From assembly GCA_020725545.1 (NCBI GenBank), contig DYEV01000027.1, forward strand, positions 124,001 through 188,000: DNA of 64,000 bases, read 5' to 3'. Under the pieces are notes generated by a model, which saw nothing but the letters and a program-made list of their open reading frames with translations, did no database searches and was not told where the DNA came from. Every line of letters begins with the position of its first letter. The stretch's first letter is position 1. A program made the translations under genes and the position numbers. This document shows positions 28,602 through 37,351 of this stretch, piece after piece. This DNA is from Desulfobacca sp. GTDB lineage: Bacteria; Desulfobacterota; Desulfobaccia; Desulfobaccales; Desulfobaccaceae.

Positions 28602-28686
28602 CCACCGGACACTGACTACCATGCTGCAGGGAAACATATTTCCTGGCTGCTCCCGATACCAGTCCGGCCGCGAAAGAGGCTAACAA

Positions 28687-29424
28687 ATGGCCCTGACTCA
28701 TGAACTGGAACGACTGGGCAACCGACTCTTCCGTTGGCGGAGCTATCTTCCCCTCCTCTTGGTAGTCGTGTTTCTCCTGGCCCTGGCTGACCTGGCCAAG
28801 ATGCCCCACCGGCCCCTTCCCGGCCACGCCTGGGAGTTGTTCTGTCTGGCAGTCTCCAGCCTCGGATTGATCGTGCGGGTCCTGACCGTGGGCTTTGTGC
28901 CCCGAGGGACTTCCGGACGCAATACCAAAGAGCAGGTGGCCGCGGTCTTAAACACCTCCGGCATCTACTCCCTCGTCCGCCACCCCCTGTACCTGGGCAA
29001 CTTCCTCATGTGGCTGGGCATCGCCCTTTTTCCCAAAGTGTGGTGGCTGGCCCTCATTATCATCCTGATTTTCTGGCTCTACTATGAGAAGATCATGTAT
29101 GCCGAGGAGGCCTTTCTCCGGGAAAAGTTTGGGGAGAGCTTTACGGTCTGGGCCGAGCAGACGCCCTTGCTCATCCCTCGCCTGTCCCGTTGGCAAGCTC
29201 CGGCGCTGCGGTTTTCCTGGCGCAGCGCCTTGAAACGGGAATATGCTTCGTTCTTTGCCCTGATCAGCACTTTCTTCTGCCTGCACCTCCTCTCTCGCCT
29301 GTGGCTGCAGCGGACCCTGGCTCTCGATCCCCTTTGGATGACGATCTTGACCGTGAGCCTGGTTTTTTATCTGACCGTCCGGTTTTTAAAGAAAAAGACC
29401 CGACTCTTGAACGATGATCGGTGA
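28687..29424 (+). CDS. ICMT/PEMT-like membrane methyltransferase
   Basis: The 245-residue integral membrane protein contains GIYSLVRHPLYLGNFLMWLG and, later, EEAFLREKFGESFTVWAEQTP. These are the AdoMet-binding signature of isoprenylcysteine and phospholipid N-methyltransferases. About six membrane segments are visible, the last two after the catalytic region. The substrate is unknown; a lipid is more likely than a prenyl-protein in this organism. AAGAGG precedes the ATG. Confidence 0.75.
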   Translation: MALTHELERLGNRLFRWRSYLPLLLVVVFLLALADLAKMPHRPLPGHAWELFCLAVSSLGLIVRVLTVGFVPRGTSGRNTKEQVAAVLNTSGIYSLVRHPLYLGNFLMWLGIALFPKVWWLALIIILIFWLYYEKIMYAEEAFLREKFGESFTVWAEQTPLLIPRLSRWQAPALRFSWRSALKREYASFFALISTFFCLHLLSRLWLQRTLALDPLWMTILTVSLVFYLTVRFLKKKTRLLNDDR

Positions 29425-29443
29425 TATTCTTAATTTTCAGGCC

Positions 29444-29524
29444 TTTTGGCCCAGCCAAAAGACTGCGCTGGGGTTGGGTGAGGGATTTTAGGTGAGGGGC
29501 CAGGGAGCCGCGCCCCCTGGCCCC
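29444..29524. terminator. Two hairpins between the methyltransferase gene and selB
   Basis: The first hairpin has arms CTTTTGGC/GCCAAAAG with a CCA loop just past the methyltransferase stop. The second (29496-29524) has perfect ten-base arms GGGGCCAGGG/CCCTGGCCCC around an eight-base loop and is followed by CTTCCTT. Either could stop transcription; the T runs are weak. Confidence 0.45.
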
Positions 29525-29532
29525 CTTCCTTA

Positions 29533-29550
29533 AAAGCACTTTTTCAACAA
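29533..29550. repeat. 18-base dispersed repeat, copy 2
   Basis: These bases are identical to 354..371. The copy is directly followed by a GAGAAACTCGAAACTC string that abuts the selB start. Confidence 0.6.
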
Positions 29551-29573
29551 CCTGTGAGAAACTCGAAACTCCC

Positions 29574-31499
29574 ATGACAGAACCGCAACAAGCCATGCCT
29601 CCCATTATTTTGGGCACCGCCGGTCACATCGACCACGGCAAGACCTCCCTGATCCGCGCCCTGACCGGCATTGACACCGACCGGTTAAAAGAAGAAAAGG
29701 CCCGGGGCATCACCATCGAACTGGGCTTCGCCTCCCTCACCCTCCCCACTGGCCAGCGGTTGGGTATTGTGGATGTGCCGGGGCATGAGCGTTTTGTCCG
29801 CCACATGTTGGCGGGGGCCAGCGGCATGGACCTGGTGGCCCTGATTATCGCTGCGGATGAGGGGGTTATGCCCCAGACCCGGGAGCATTTGGAGATCTGC
29901 CAACTCCTGAAAGTGAAACGCGGTCTGGTGGTCCTCACCAAAGTGGATTTAGTGGAAGAAGATTGGCTGGAGCTGGTGGAAGAAGATGTGCGCCTCTTCT
30001 TGAGCGGGACCTTCCTGGATGGTGCGCCCATCGTGCGCTTTTCCGCAGTAACCGGCCAGGGGCAAGACGAATTGCTGGCCATCTTGGCTGACCTGTGCGC
30101 CACTATCCAGCCCAAGCCCGTCTCCGGCATCTTCCGCCTGCCCATTGACCGGGTCTTTACCATCAAAGGGTTCGGCACCGTAGTCACCGGTACCGCCATC
30201 TCCGGGCGGCTGCGGGTGGGGGATCAGGTGGAGATCTATCCACCGCAATTCAAGGCTCGGGTACGCAATCTCCAGGTACATGATGAAAATGTGGAGGAGG
30301 CCCTGGCCGGCTCCCGGACCGCTATCAACCTCCAGGGGGTGGATCGGGTGGAATTGGCCCGGGGCATGGTGGTGGCTACGCCCGGCGCCCTCCTGGACAG
30401 CCTGCGTCTTGATGCCCGTCTGGACATCCTGCCCAGCGCCGGACGGCCGCTGAAGAACCGCCGGGAGGTCCGGCTGCACACCGGTACCAGTGAACAGCTG
30501 GCCGTGGCCGTGCTGTTGGATCAGGATGAACTGCCGCCCGGCGGCAGTGGCTTCGTCCAGTTCCTCCTGACCGAACCCCTGGCCGCGAAACCCTTTGATC
30601 GCTTTGTCATCCGCCAGGTCTCACCGGCTCTGACCATCGGCGGCGGCCATTTTCTCCATATCCACCCCCCCAAACACCGGCGTCATCAGGAACAGATCAT
30701 CAAGGGGCTGGCATTCCTGGAGACCTGCACCGAAGAGGCCCGCCTGACTTTCTTTCTCCAAGAGGCCGGCGCGGCTGGCCTCTCCCAACAGGAATTAGTG
30801 CAATTATCGGCCCTGAACACCGCCGAAGTGGAGCCCCTGTTGGCCGGTCTGGTCAAAAATGGCCAGGCGATCCTCTATGATAATGATAATAATCGCTATG
30901 TCCTGACGGCCGTGGTCAAAGACCTGCAGAATCAGGCCACCACCTTCCTCAAGTCCTTCCATCAGAACCAACCGTTAAAATTAGGACTCTCCAAAGAAGA
31001 GCTGCGCCGCCGCCTGCCCGAAGAGCTGGAAGTCAGATTATTTAATTATCTCTTACAGGATCTGGAACGCCAGCAGCGGGTCGTGGTGGACAAAGAGCTG
31101 GTGCGGTTGGCCAGCCATAAGGTGGTCTTGCAGGAAGACCAGGAACAGTTGGCCCAAAAGGTGGAAGCCCTGTATAACAAGGGCGGGTTGACGCCCCCCA
31201 CCCTCAAGGAGCTGGAGGCCGCGTTGGGCACCACCGGCAGTCGCCTTCAGGATATCCTTAAACTTCTCATCAGCCAGGGGCGCTTAATCAAAGTGAAGGA
31301 AGATCTCCTTTTCCATCAGACCACCATGGCCGCCCTGCAGGAAAAATTGATAGCCTATCTGAAAAAGCATGCGGAAATCTCCGTGTCCCAATTCAAGGAC
31401 CTGACCCAGACCAGCCGTAAGTTTGCCATCCCCCTTATGGAGTATTTTGACGCCAACCGGGTGACGGTGCGGGTGGGGGAAAACCGCCGCCTGCGCTAA
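29574..31499 (+). CDS. selB: Selenocysteine-specific translation elongation factor
   Basis: This 641-residue GTPase delivers Sec-tRNA to UGA codons that carry a SECIS hairpin. The G motifs are [13 protein letters not shown] (G1), DVPGHE (G3) and TKVD (G4), with [10 protein letters not shown] as the switch. After the EF-Tu-like beta-barrels come the SelB-specific barrel and four winged-helix units (about 375-641) that bind the SECIS RNA. Length is normal. No ribosome site is obvious; the start abuts an intergenic repeat. selA, selD and selC are not in this window. Its presence supports reading the in-frame TGA at 56868..56870 as selenocysteine. Confidence 0.95.
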   Translation: MTEPQQAMPPIILGTAGHIDHGKTSLIRALTGIDTDRLKEEKARGITIELGFASLTLPTGQRLGIVDVPGHERFVRHMLAGASGMDLVALIIAADEGVMPQTREHLEICQLLKVKRGLVVLTKVDLVEEDWLELVEEDVRLFLSGTFLDGAPIVRFSAVTGQGQDELLAILADLCATIQPKPVSGIFRLPIDRVFTIKGFGTVVTGTAISGRLRVGDQVEIYPPQFKARVRNLQVHDENVEEALAGSRTAINLQGVDRVELARGMVVATPGALLDSLRLDARLDILPSAGRPLKNRREVRLHTGTSEQLAVAVLLDQDELPPGGSGFVQFLLTEPLAAKPFDRFVIRQVSPALTIGGGHFLHIHPPKHRRHQEQIIKGLAFLETCTEEARLTFFLQEAGAAGLSQQELVQLSALNTAEVEPLLAGLVKNGQAILYDNDNNRYVLTAVVKDLQNQATTFLKSFHQNQPLKLGLSKEELRRRLPEELEVRLFNYLLQDLERQQRVVVDKELVRLASHKVVLQEDQEQLAQKVEALYNKGGLTPPTLKELEAALGTTGSRLQDILKLLISQGRLIKVKEDLLFHQTTMAALQEKLIAYLKKHAEISVSQFKDLTQTSRKFAIPLMEYFDANRVTVRVGENRRLR

Positions 31500-31739
31500 T
31501 CTAATTCTTGCCTATCCGGTAAGTCCTTGTTTCCCTCGCCCCGCTCTGCGGAGAGGGACCCCCCTCGAGACCGTCACCCGGCTCGCGCAGACCTGAGGCG
31601 GTGATTACTGGCCAGTCTTGGCATCTTTTGGCTGGAGAACCTCCTATTCTTTATAACCTCTCGCTGCCACTCGTGGCTGGGATCAGGCGGTCCGGAGTGT
31701 TGCTCCAGAGGTGAGTTGGCGTCCGGAAAACCTGCCGTT

Positions 31740-32534
31740 TCACTGTTTCTGGTAATATTTTTCCTTGATCCGGGGCAGCATCCGCTGGATATCTTGGATG
31801 CGGCGCTGGTCGGTGGGGTGGGTGGAGAGGAACGGCGGCGGTTTGGGCCGCCCTTTGCTGCCGGCCACCATCCGTTCCCAAAATCCCACGGCCGCTTCCG
31901 GGTCATACCCCGCCTTGGCCATGAGGATCAGCCCCACTTCATCGGCCTCCAGTTCCTGTTTGCGGCTATAGGGCAGCAGCACCCCGACGGTGGCCCCCAG
32001 CCCATAGATCTGCTGGGCGGCCTGGGCCGCATAAGGATTCTGCCCGGCCATGGCCACCCCCAGACCGAGGCTCCCCAACTGGGCCATCATGGATTGGCTC
32101 ATGCGTTCGCCGGCATGCCGCACCAAGGCATGGGCAACTTCATGGGAGATGACCACAGCCAAGCCAGGTTCATCCTGCGTATACTTCAGAATACCGGTAA
32201 AGATGCCCACCTTGCCGCCGGGCAGACAGAAGGCATTGGGCGTGTTATCCTCAAAGACCACAAACTCCCAGCGATAATCCGGGCGGTTGGCGGCCTCGGC
32301 GATGCGCCGGCCCACCCGGTTGACCAGCTCATTGAGCTGGGGGTCATGGGAAACTTTATATTGTTTTTGAATCTGGGAAAAGGCCTGGTAGCCCAAAGTA
32401 TTCTCATGGCCTTCGGAAGTTAGCAGCAATTGCCGCCGCCCGGTGTAAGGCGCGGTGGCACAGGCCGAGGTCACCAGCAGGGCCGCCAGGACGGCAATCA
32501 GGCCAGAACGGTGCAGCCAACGGATATTTTTCAT
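31740..32534 (-). CDS. M48-family metallopeptidase, predicted lipoprotein
   Basis: This protein of about 264 residues has a lipobox VTSAC (Cys25) and a zinc site HEVAH at 131-135, with a downstream Glu in KQELEADEVGL. It resembles periplasmic quality-control peptidases (BepA/LoiP). The ATG at 32534 has GAGGC upstream; a reading from 32591 would hide the signal peptide. It stands alone on the minus strand between selB and a plus-strand gene. The 240-base gap on its 3' side shows an inverted GAGAGGG-type motif near 31530-31560 but no gene. Confidence 0.9.
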   Translation of the reverse strand: MKNIRWLHRSGLIAVLAALLVTSACATAPYTGRRQLLLTSEGHENTLGYQAFSQIQKQYKVSHDPQLNELVNRVGRRIAEAANRPDYRWEFVVFEDNTPNAFCLPGGKVGIFTGILKYTQDEPGLAVVISHEVAHALVRHAGERMSQSMMAQLGSLGLGVAMAGQNPYAAQAAQQIYGLGATVGVLLPYSRKQELEADEVGLILMAKAGYDPEAAVGFWERMVAGSKGRPKPPPFLSTHPTDQRRIQDIQRMLPRIKEKYYQKQ

Positions 32535-32722
32535 ATTTCTGCCTCGCCAGCAAAGCTGAGATTTTTCATTTTCATTCCAAGCCCCCATCATCAGCGAGGG
32601 CCACGGCGCTTCCCCGCCATCAACCCTCCTATTATTTTCAGAGGGAAAATCCTCCCGTTTTCATTGCTTCTTTATTTTTTATTATTATTTTTCACAAGAG
32701 TAAAGTCAATCAGGAGATGCCT

Positions 32723-33232
32723 ATGGCCACGACCCTCAAGGGAAACCACCAACAACAGCCTTATATTGCGGTCATCGGCGGCGGCACGGCCCCGCCGCCT
32801 ATTCTAGAACTGGCCCAAGCCGTCGGTGGGGAGATCGCTCGCCGAAGCGGCGTCCTCATCTGCGGCGGTTTGGGCGGCGTCATGCAGGCTGCGGCCCAAG
32901 GCGCCCAGGAAACCGGCGGCGTAGTTATCGGTATCTTGCCGGGGCCGGACCGCATTCAGGGAAATCCTTTCTTGACCTATAGCATTGTCACCAACCTGGG
33001 GCATGCCCGCAATATGCTCATCGCCCACAGCGCCAACGGCCTCATCGCCGTGGCCGGTGGCTACGGCACCATCTCGGAGGCGGCCATCGCCCTGAAGTTG
33101 GGCAAGCCCGTCATCGGCCTGGCCACCGAGTGGCAGCTGCCCGGGATGCTGACGGCAACCTCACCATCCGAGGCCGTGGACCGATTATGGCGGGAACTTG
33201 ATCTCCGGCAGGACAGATGCATGAACGTCTGA
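32723..33232 (+). CDS. TIGR00725 (LOG-like Rossmann) family protein
   Basis: The 169-residue protein shows IAVIGGG, then GVLICGGLGGVMQAAAQGA and IAVAGGYGTISEAAIALKLGKPVIGL. This is the SLOG/LOG Rossmann fold used by nucleotide-ribose hydrolases and ligand sensors. The PGGxGTxxE motif of LOG enzymes is changed to AGGYGTISE, so catalysis on cytokinin-like nucleotides is doubtful. The ATG at 32723 has AGGAG with good spacing; one at 32717 is too close to it. Confidence 0.82.
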   Translation: MATTLKGNHQQQPYIAVIGGGTAPPPILELAQAVGGEIARRSGVLICGGLGGVMQAAAQGAQETGGVVIGILPGPDRIQGNPFLTYSIVTNLGHARNMLIAHSANGLIAVAGGYGTISEAAIALKLGKPVIGLATEWQLPGMLTATSPSEAVDRLWRELDLRQDRCMNV

Positions 33233-33282
33233 AAAAACCAGTTGTCTCAAACCCGTATCTTCTTTTCTGAAAGGAGTAGAAC

Positions 33283-33879
33283 ATGCAAACCATCTTTGCC
33301 ATCATCCTGGGGATTGCCTTCTTCCTGGCGCCGACCCTGTCAGCTGCCACTACCTGGCAGATTGATCCGGACCACTCCAGCATCCAATTTAAAATAAAAC
33401 ACTTAGGACTCGCCTACGTCAGGGGCATCTTTGAGAAGTTCCAGGGCTCCATCCAGCTCGATGATCAGGATATATCCAAATCCACGGTGCAGATCAGTAT
33501 CGACGTGGGGTCGATCAATACGGCGGTTCCCAAACGGGATGAACACCTTCGCAGCCCCGACTTTTTTGACGTGGCCGCCTATCCCACCATGACCTTTGTC
33601 GCCAAAAAAGTCACGCCCCGCGGCAAGGATAATCTCCAGGTTTTCGGGGAGTTGACCTTGCGGGGCATCACCAAGGAAGTGGTGCTGAACGTCAGCGGCC
33701 CCACTCCGGCGGTGCAGGATCCCTGGGGACATATCCGGCGGGGGGCCTCGGCCACGGCGACCATTGACCGCCGCGACTTCGGCCTGACCTGGCATAAAAC
33801 CTTGGACACCGGTGTGCCGCTGGTCGGTCACGAAGTGCTCATCCAGTTGGAGATCGAGATGATTCAGGCCAAGGAATAA
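33283..33879 (+). CDS. YceI-family periplasmic lipid-binding protein
   Basis: This 198-residue protein has a clear signal peptide (IILGIAFFLAPTLSA) and the YceI lipocalin-like barrel. Family blocks are WQIDPDHSSIQFKIKHLG, HLRSPDFFDVAAYPTMTF and LTLRGITKEVVL. Members bind isoprenoid-type lipids in the periplasm. AAAGGAG lies before the ATG. A strong hairpin follows 28 bases after the stop. Confidence 0.92.
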   Translation: MQTIFAIILGIAFFLAPTLSAATTWQIDPDHSSIQFKIKHLGLAYVRGIFEKFQGSIQLDDQDISKSTVQISIDVGSINTAVPKRDEHLRSPDFFDVAAYPTMTFVAKKVTPRGKDNLQVFGELTLRGITKEVVLNVSGPTPAVQDPWGHIRRGASATATIDRRDFGLTWHKTLDTGVPLVGHEVLIQLEIEMIQAKE

Positions 33880-34238
33880 AAACCAAGCGAACCCATCTGC
33901 CTCGCTTCCTTGTTGCCAGGTTGTGCCTGGTAACAAGGACTCCCTTCCTTGCCAGCCGGCCATCGGTAAAAAACCTTCAAGTCGGTTCTTTTCTGCTGCT
34001 TTGCCAGCTTCCCGGCTTCCCCCTCCCGCAATCCCCCCTCCTTTGGCCCCCCCTGCGGCCGGCTCCCCTGACCTGTTTGTGGTTATTCCTTGAAATAACA
34101 GAAAATTCTTTCTTTTTTCAGGATGCAGATTAATGAAATTAGCAGCAGTTGCCGATTTATAACATGAAAGTGTTAGTAACTTAAACAAGCTGCGATACCG
34201 CATGGTTTTTTCTCAGGAGCAGACAGAAGAGGCTCGAT
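33880..34238. other. Intergenic region between yceI-like gene and the Tad set
   Basis: Apart from the hairpin at 33907..33939 this 359-base gap is C-rich at first and then A/T-rich (34085-34190), a likely promoter zone for cpaA. A short GTTATT/AATAAC inverted repeat lies near 34081-34100. No gene is visible. Confidence 0.4.
33907..33939 (+). terminator. Stem-loop after the yceI-like gene
   Basis: The 14-base arms start TCCTTGTT and end AACAAGGA around a TTGTG loop, with a single G-T wobble. The tail after it is C/T-rich, not a clean T run. A terminator role is likely from position. Confidence 0.55.
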
Positions 34239-34787
34239 ATGTATTTGGTTTCCCTTCTTCCCCCTGGCGCCTTGTCGCCCCTGCTGTTGTCCTTGGTGAT
34301 GGCGGCCTGGGATTTCCGCACCCGCCGTATTCCCAATTTTCTCACCTTCGGCGGGGCTCTGGCCGGGATCATCTTTCAAACCGCGGTGTTGGGCTGGCCG
34401 GGTTTAGGGCAATCCCTGGCCGGTCTGTCCTTGGGCCTGCTGCTCCTGTTGCTGCCCTATGTGCTCGGCGGCATGGGAGCCGGCGACGTCAAGGCCCTGG
34501 CGGCCCTGGGTGCCTGGCTGGGCCCCAAAGGCATTTTTTCGGTTTTTTGTTTTATGGGCTTAGCCGGCGGCCTCCTGAGCCTGGGAGTACTCCTCTGGAC
34601 CGGCAAACTCTGGCAGTATCTCCGCCAGGGCTGGAGCCGCTTTCTTAACCTGATCCTTTTAAGGGATCAGAAGAAAATCCTCCTGGAAACCATATCGCCG
34701 GGGGAGACAAAAACCGCCGGTATTCCCTATGGCGTGGCCATTGCCATAGGCATGGTGTTGTATCTTTGGCGGGGGAATTTGCTCTAA
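34239..34787 (+). CDS. cpaA: Tad/Flp prepilin peptidase (A24 family, CpaA/TadV)
   Basis: The 182-residue inner-membrane aspartic peptidase would process Flp-type prepilins. Both catalytic aspartates are present: AAWDFRTRRIPN near 22-33 and GMGAGDVKAL near 79-88. About five membrane helices are visible. AGAGG lies before the ATG. It is followed by the secretin gene after 67 bases, but no flp pilin or tadA ATPase is found nearby. Confidence 0.88.
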   Translation: MYLVSLLPPGALSPLLLSLVMAAWDFRTRRIPNFLTFGGALAGIIFQTAVLGWPGLGQSLAGLSLGLLLLLLPYVLGGMGAGDVKALAALGAWLGPKGIFSVFCFMGLAGGLLSLGVLLWTGKLWQYLRQGWSRFLNLILLRDQKKILLETISPGETKTAGIPYGVAIAIGMVLYLWRGNLL

Positions 34788-34854
34788 GGCTGAAAAATGT
34801 TGCGGCCCGGATTACGGGTCGAAAAAAGTTCCACGAACAGATGGAGAGGTTTCA

Positions 34855-36393
34855 GTGCCAATGGTACGGGCCATACAGATGATACGCCTCAGGATAGCCG
34901 AAGACATCTGCCAGTTCGCCTGCCTCGGGAGGATCACCCTCCTGGTGGCCATTTCCATGGTGGCTCTGGCATTGCCGGCCATGGCCGCTCCCAATCTTCT
35001 GGAGCGGTTGGCTGACGAAGAACTGGAACAGACCATCCGCCTGCGGGTAGGCCGCTCCAAGGTGATGCGCACCGCCTTCCCCATCCAACGGATTTCGGTG
35101 GCTGATCCCGAAATTGCCGATATCGTCCTCATCTCCGATCGGGAAGTCTATGTCAACGGCAACGCCAGTGGGGTTACTAACATCAGTCTCTGGGGCAAAC
35201 AGCGCTTCTCAAGTGCCAAGGTGGTGGTGGAACCGGATATCAGCATCCTGAAGGAGAAGCTTCATAAGGTTCTGCCCAAAGAAAAGATTGCCGTCGAAGC
35301 AGCCGGAGACACTGTGGTGTTATCCGGGGAGGTTTCCGGCCCCGTGGCCCAGGAAACGGCCCTGGCCCTGGCCGTGCCCTTCGTGGACGGGAAAAAAGAG
35401 AAGGTGGTCAACCTGCTTCATATCGGCGGTGTCCAACAGGTGATGGTGGCCGTGCGGGTGGCCGAGATCAACCGCTCGGTGGGCAAACAGATTGGCATTA
35501 ACTTCATTTACTCCACTTTGGACGGCCGCAATTTCGGCGCCACCCTGCTGGATCGCCTGAGCGTGCTGTCCAACCTGAATCGCAATATGAAAGATGTCAC
35601 CGCCCCGGGCCTCTTGACGAATACTCTCGGCAATTCCAATGCCATCTCATCCTCTCAGGCCCTTAGTTCCACGGTCAACGCCATTTTCGGCGGCGTCACG
35701 GGCAATATCTTCTGGTCCGCTTTCTTTGACCTGCTCAAACAACAGGGTCTGGGCCGCATCCTGGCGGAGCCGAACCTGGTGACCACCAGCGGTCAGGAGG
35801 CCAGTTTCCTGGCCGGCGGCGAGTTCCCCATTCCAGTGCCGTCAGGCTTGGGGACTACGTCCATTGAATACAAAAAATTCGGCGTCGGCCTGATCTTTAC
35901 CCCCACGGTCCTGGACAACGACAAAATCGCCCTGCGGATCAATCCCGAAGTCTCGGAATTGGACTTTGCCAGCCAGACAACGGTGATCGTGGAAGGTTTC
36001 GTTGTGCCGGGGTTGCGAGTGCGGCGGACCTCCACCCAGGTGGAGATGAAAGACGGTCAGACCCTGGCCATTGCCGGCTTGCTCTCGGATCAACACCGGA
36101 CGGTGGTAAATAAGTATCCCCTCCTTGGCGATATCCCGGTATTGGGAACCCTGTTCCGTTCCAAAAGTTTCCAGAAGAGCGAAACGGAATTGGTCATCCT
36201 GGTAACCCCACACCTGGTGAAGAACCAGCCTCCCGGTCCGCACCGGCTGCCCACGGATAAGTATGTGGAGCCCACGGATACCGAGTTTTATCTGTTGGAT
36301 AGCCTGGAAGGACGGGGACGGCCTCAGCCGCGGCCCTCGGCCGTGGCGCCGACGACCGCCACCCCCCCGGAGTTTGGTCATCAGGGACAATAG
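34855..36393 (+). CDS. cpaC: Tad-type secretin (CpaC/RcpA)
   Basis: This protein of about 512 residues forms the outer-membrane channel of a Flp pilus or related machine. A signal peptide ends near ALPAMA (about 44). A BON/N0-like region with ISVADPEIADIVLIS follows, and the secretin core (about 180-460) has ILAEPNLVTTSGQEASFLAGGEFPIPV and LPLLGDIPVLGTLFRS-like blocks (here YPLLGDIPVLGTLFRS). The Pro-rich C-terminus is typical. The GTG at 34855 has GGAGAGG upstream; ATG at 34861 is possible. cpaB, normally between cpaA and cpaC, is missing. Confidence 0.93.
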   Translation: MPMVRAIQMIRLRIAEDICQFACLGRITLLVAISMVALALPAMAAPNLLERLADEELEQTIRLRVGRSKVMRTAFPIQRISVADPEIADIVLISDREVYVNGNASGVTNISLWGKQRFSSAKVVVEPDISILKEKLHKVLPKEKIAVEAAGDTVVLSGEVSGPVAQETALALAVPFVDGKKEKVVNLLHIGGVQQVMVAVRVAEINRSVGKQIGINFIYSTLDGRNFGATLLDRLSVLSNLNRNMKDVTAPGLLTNTLGNSNAISSSQALSSTVNAIFGGVTGNIFWSAFFDLLKQQGLGRILAEPNLVTTSGQEASFLAGGEFPIPVPSGLGTTSIEYKKFGVGLIFTPTVLDNDKIALRINPEVSELDFASQTTVIVEGFVVPGLRVRRTSTQVEMKDGQTLAIAGLLSDQHRTVVNKYPLLGDIPVLGTLFRSKSFQKSETELVILVTPHLVKNQPPGPHRLPTDKYVEPTDTEFYLLDSLEGRGRPQPRPSAVAPTTATPPEFGHQGQ

Positions 36394-36467
36394 GGGGTAG
36401 GTTCCAGGTCTGACACCGGCCGCATGGCAAGCCCTCCGGCTGTCAAGAGAACAAGGAAGGAGCAAGA

Positions 36468-36809
36468 ATGCCTGATAAAATTAAAAAACACGCGGATGCC
36501 CCAAGGCGCCACCGCCGGTTTTGGTCCGGCCTCTGTATCGGCTGCCTTCTCTGGGCCTGCGGCGGATGTTGCGGCCCCACCGCCTTGGAGCGGGATTACG
36601 GCAAATCCTGGGCCTATAATAAGGCCGTGCAGGTGGTCAATCCCGAGGCCGGCCTGGTAGCCACCCCGGCCACCGGCCTGCCCCCCCGGGCGTCAGAAAA
36701 CGCCATGAAGGCGTATGACAAGAGTTTCTCCGGCAAAGCCACTGGCGGCGGGGGCGGCACGACTATAAATCTGGGTCCGATGTCGACCGGCGGCGGGGGC
36801 GGCAACTAA
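36468..36809 (+). CDS. Small lipoprotein of the Tad set
   Basis: This 113-residue protein has a lipobox-like LLWAC (Cys31) after a basic start. A conserved-looking block (LERDYGKSWAYNK then NPEAGLVATPATGLPP and AMKAYDKSF) follows, and the tail is rich in Gly. Proteins with this block sit after cpaC in Tad loci of Deltaproteobacteria, so it may play the CpaD-like pilotin role. That role is inferred from position only. AGGAGC lies upstream of the ATG. Confidence 0.65.
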   Translation: MPDKIKKHADAPRRHRRFWSGLCIGCLLWACGGCCGPTALERDYGKSWAYNKAVQVVNPEAGLVATPATGLPPRASENAMKAYDKSFSGKATGGGGGTTINLGPMSTGGGGGN

Positions 36810-36890
36810 TGAGACTACAGGTTCTTGCAAAACCTCTTTTCTTGACATCCTGTAATGAAGTGAATGATCTCTAACTAGTCGGCAAGACAC

Positions 36891-36914
36891 GATTCTTCGC
36901 TGCGCTCAGACTCA
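36891..36914. repeat. TCATTCTGAG-type intergenic repeat, copy 2 (reverse orientation)
   Basis: GATTCTTCGCTGCGCTCAGA followed by CTCA is the reverse complement, with few changes, of the element at 16810..16839. Confidence 0.55.
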
Positions 36915-37180
36915 CCTGAAATCGGCTTGCAGGGTTGGGCAACAGCCTCCAGCCCCTCCTGGCTCCCGGTTGCAAGAGAGGCTGGAGCTGGGAACGGCGA
37001 GTTATAACCAAACGTTACCCGAAGTACTCCGTTCTCCCTAAACTTCGCCATCGCTGAGATGGAAGGTTTTTTTGGCTCATCTTCGATCCTTATCAGCTGG
37101 ATTGGCAGCAGGAACGTATTTTCCTGAGTTGCGAAGGATTTTTAAAAATAATGGCCATGATCTCCCAAATTAGGCGATTT

Positions 37181-37259
37181 ATAGCCGCAACCTTTAGATT
37201 GCGCTAATTCACTGCTACCAATCAGGTTGTTGCGAGGGCAGGCTAAAGCCTGCGGCTAT
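37181..37259. repeat. Inverted pair of GGCTAAAGCC-type elements
   Basis: A 22-base arm at 37181-37202 (starting ATAGCCGCA) and one at 37238-37259 (ending TGCGGCTAT) are imperfect reverse complements around 35 bases. The right arm itself contains the small palindrome GGCTAAAGCC. Confidence 0.6.
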
Positions 37260-37351
37260 CAAGCGATTTCTTCAAAACGCTCAATTTCGGTATCTGATGA
37301 ATTTCATCAGCTCCGAAAATTTTCCAGCCGAGAGCAGTGGAGGAAATGAAC

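Larger units (their letters stand above)
36810..37351. other. 542-base intergenic region full of repeats
   Basis: This gap splits the Tad set. It contains the TCATTCTGAG-type repeat (36891..36914), a stem formed by CAGCCTC and GAGGCTG near 36947-36985, and the inverted pair at 37181..37259. I see no gene. A TTGACA at 36843 lacks a good -10. Confidence 0.5.

Noticed and set aside
32723-33232. Cytokinin-activating LOG enzyme
   Set aside because: The P-G-G-x-G-T catalytic motif is altered to AGGYGT and the protein fits TIGR00725 better, so the enzyme name was not used.
36842-36871. Sigma-70 promoter at TTGACA 36843
   Set aside because: The hexamer at the right spacing (TGATCT) is too far from TATAAT and no gene starts within 450 bases downstream.
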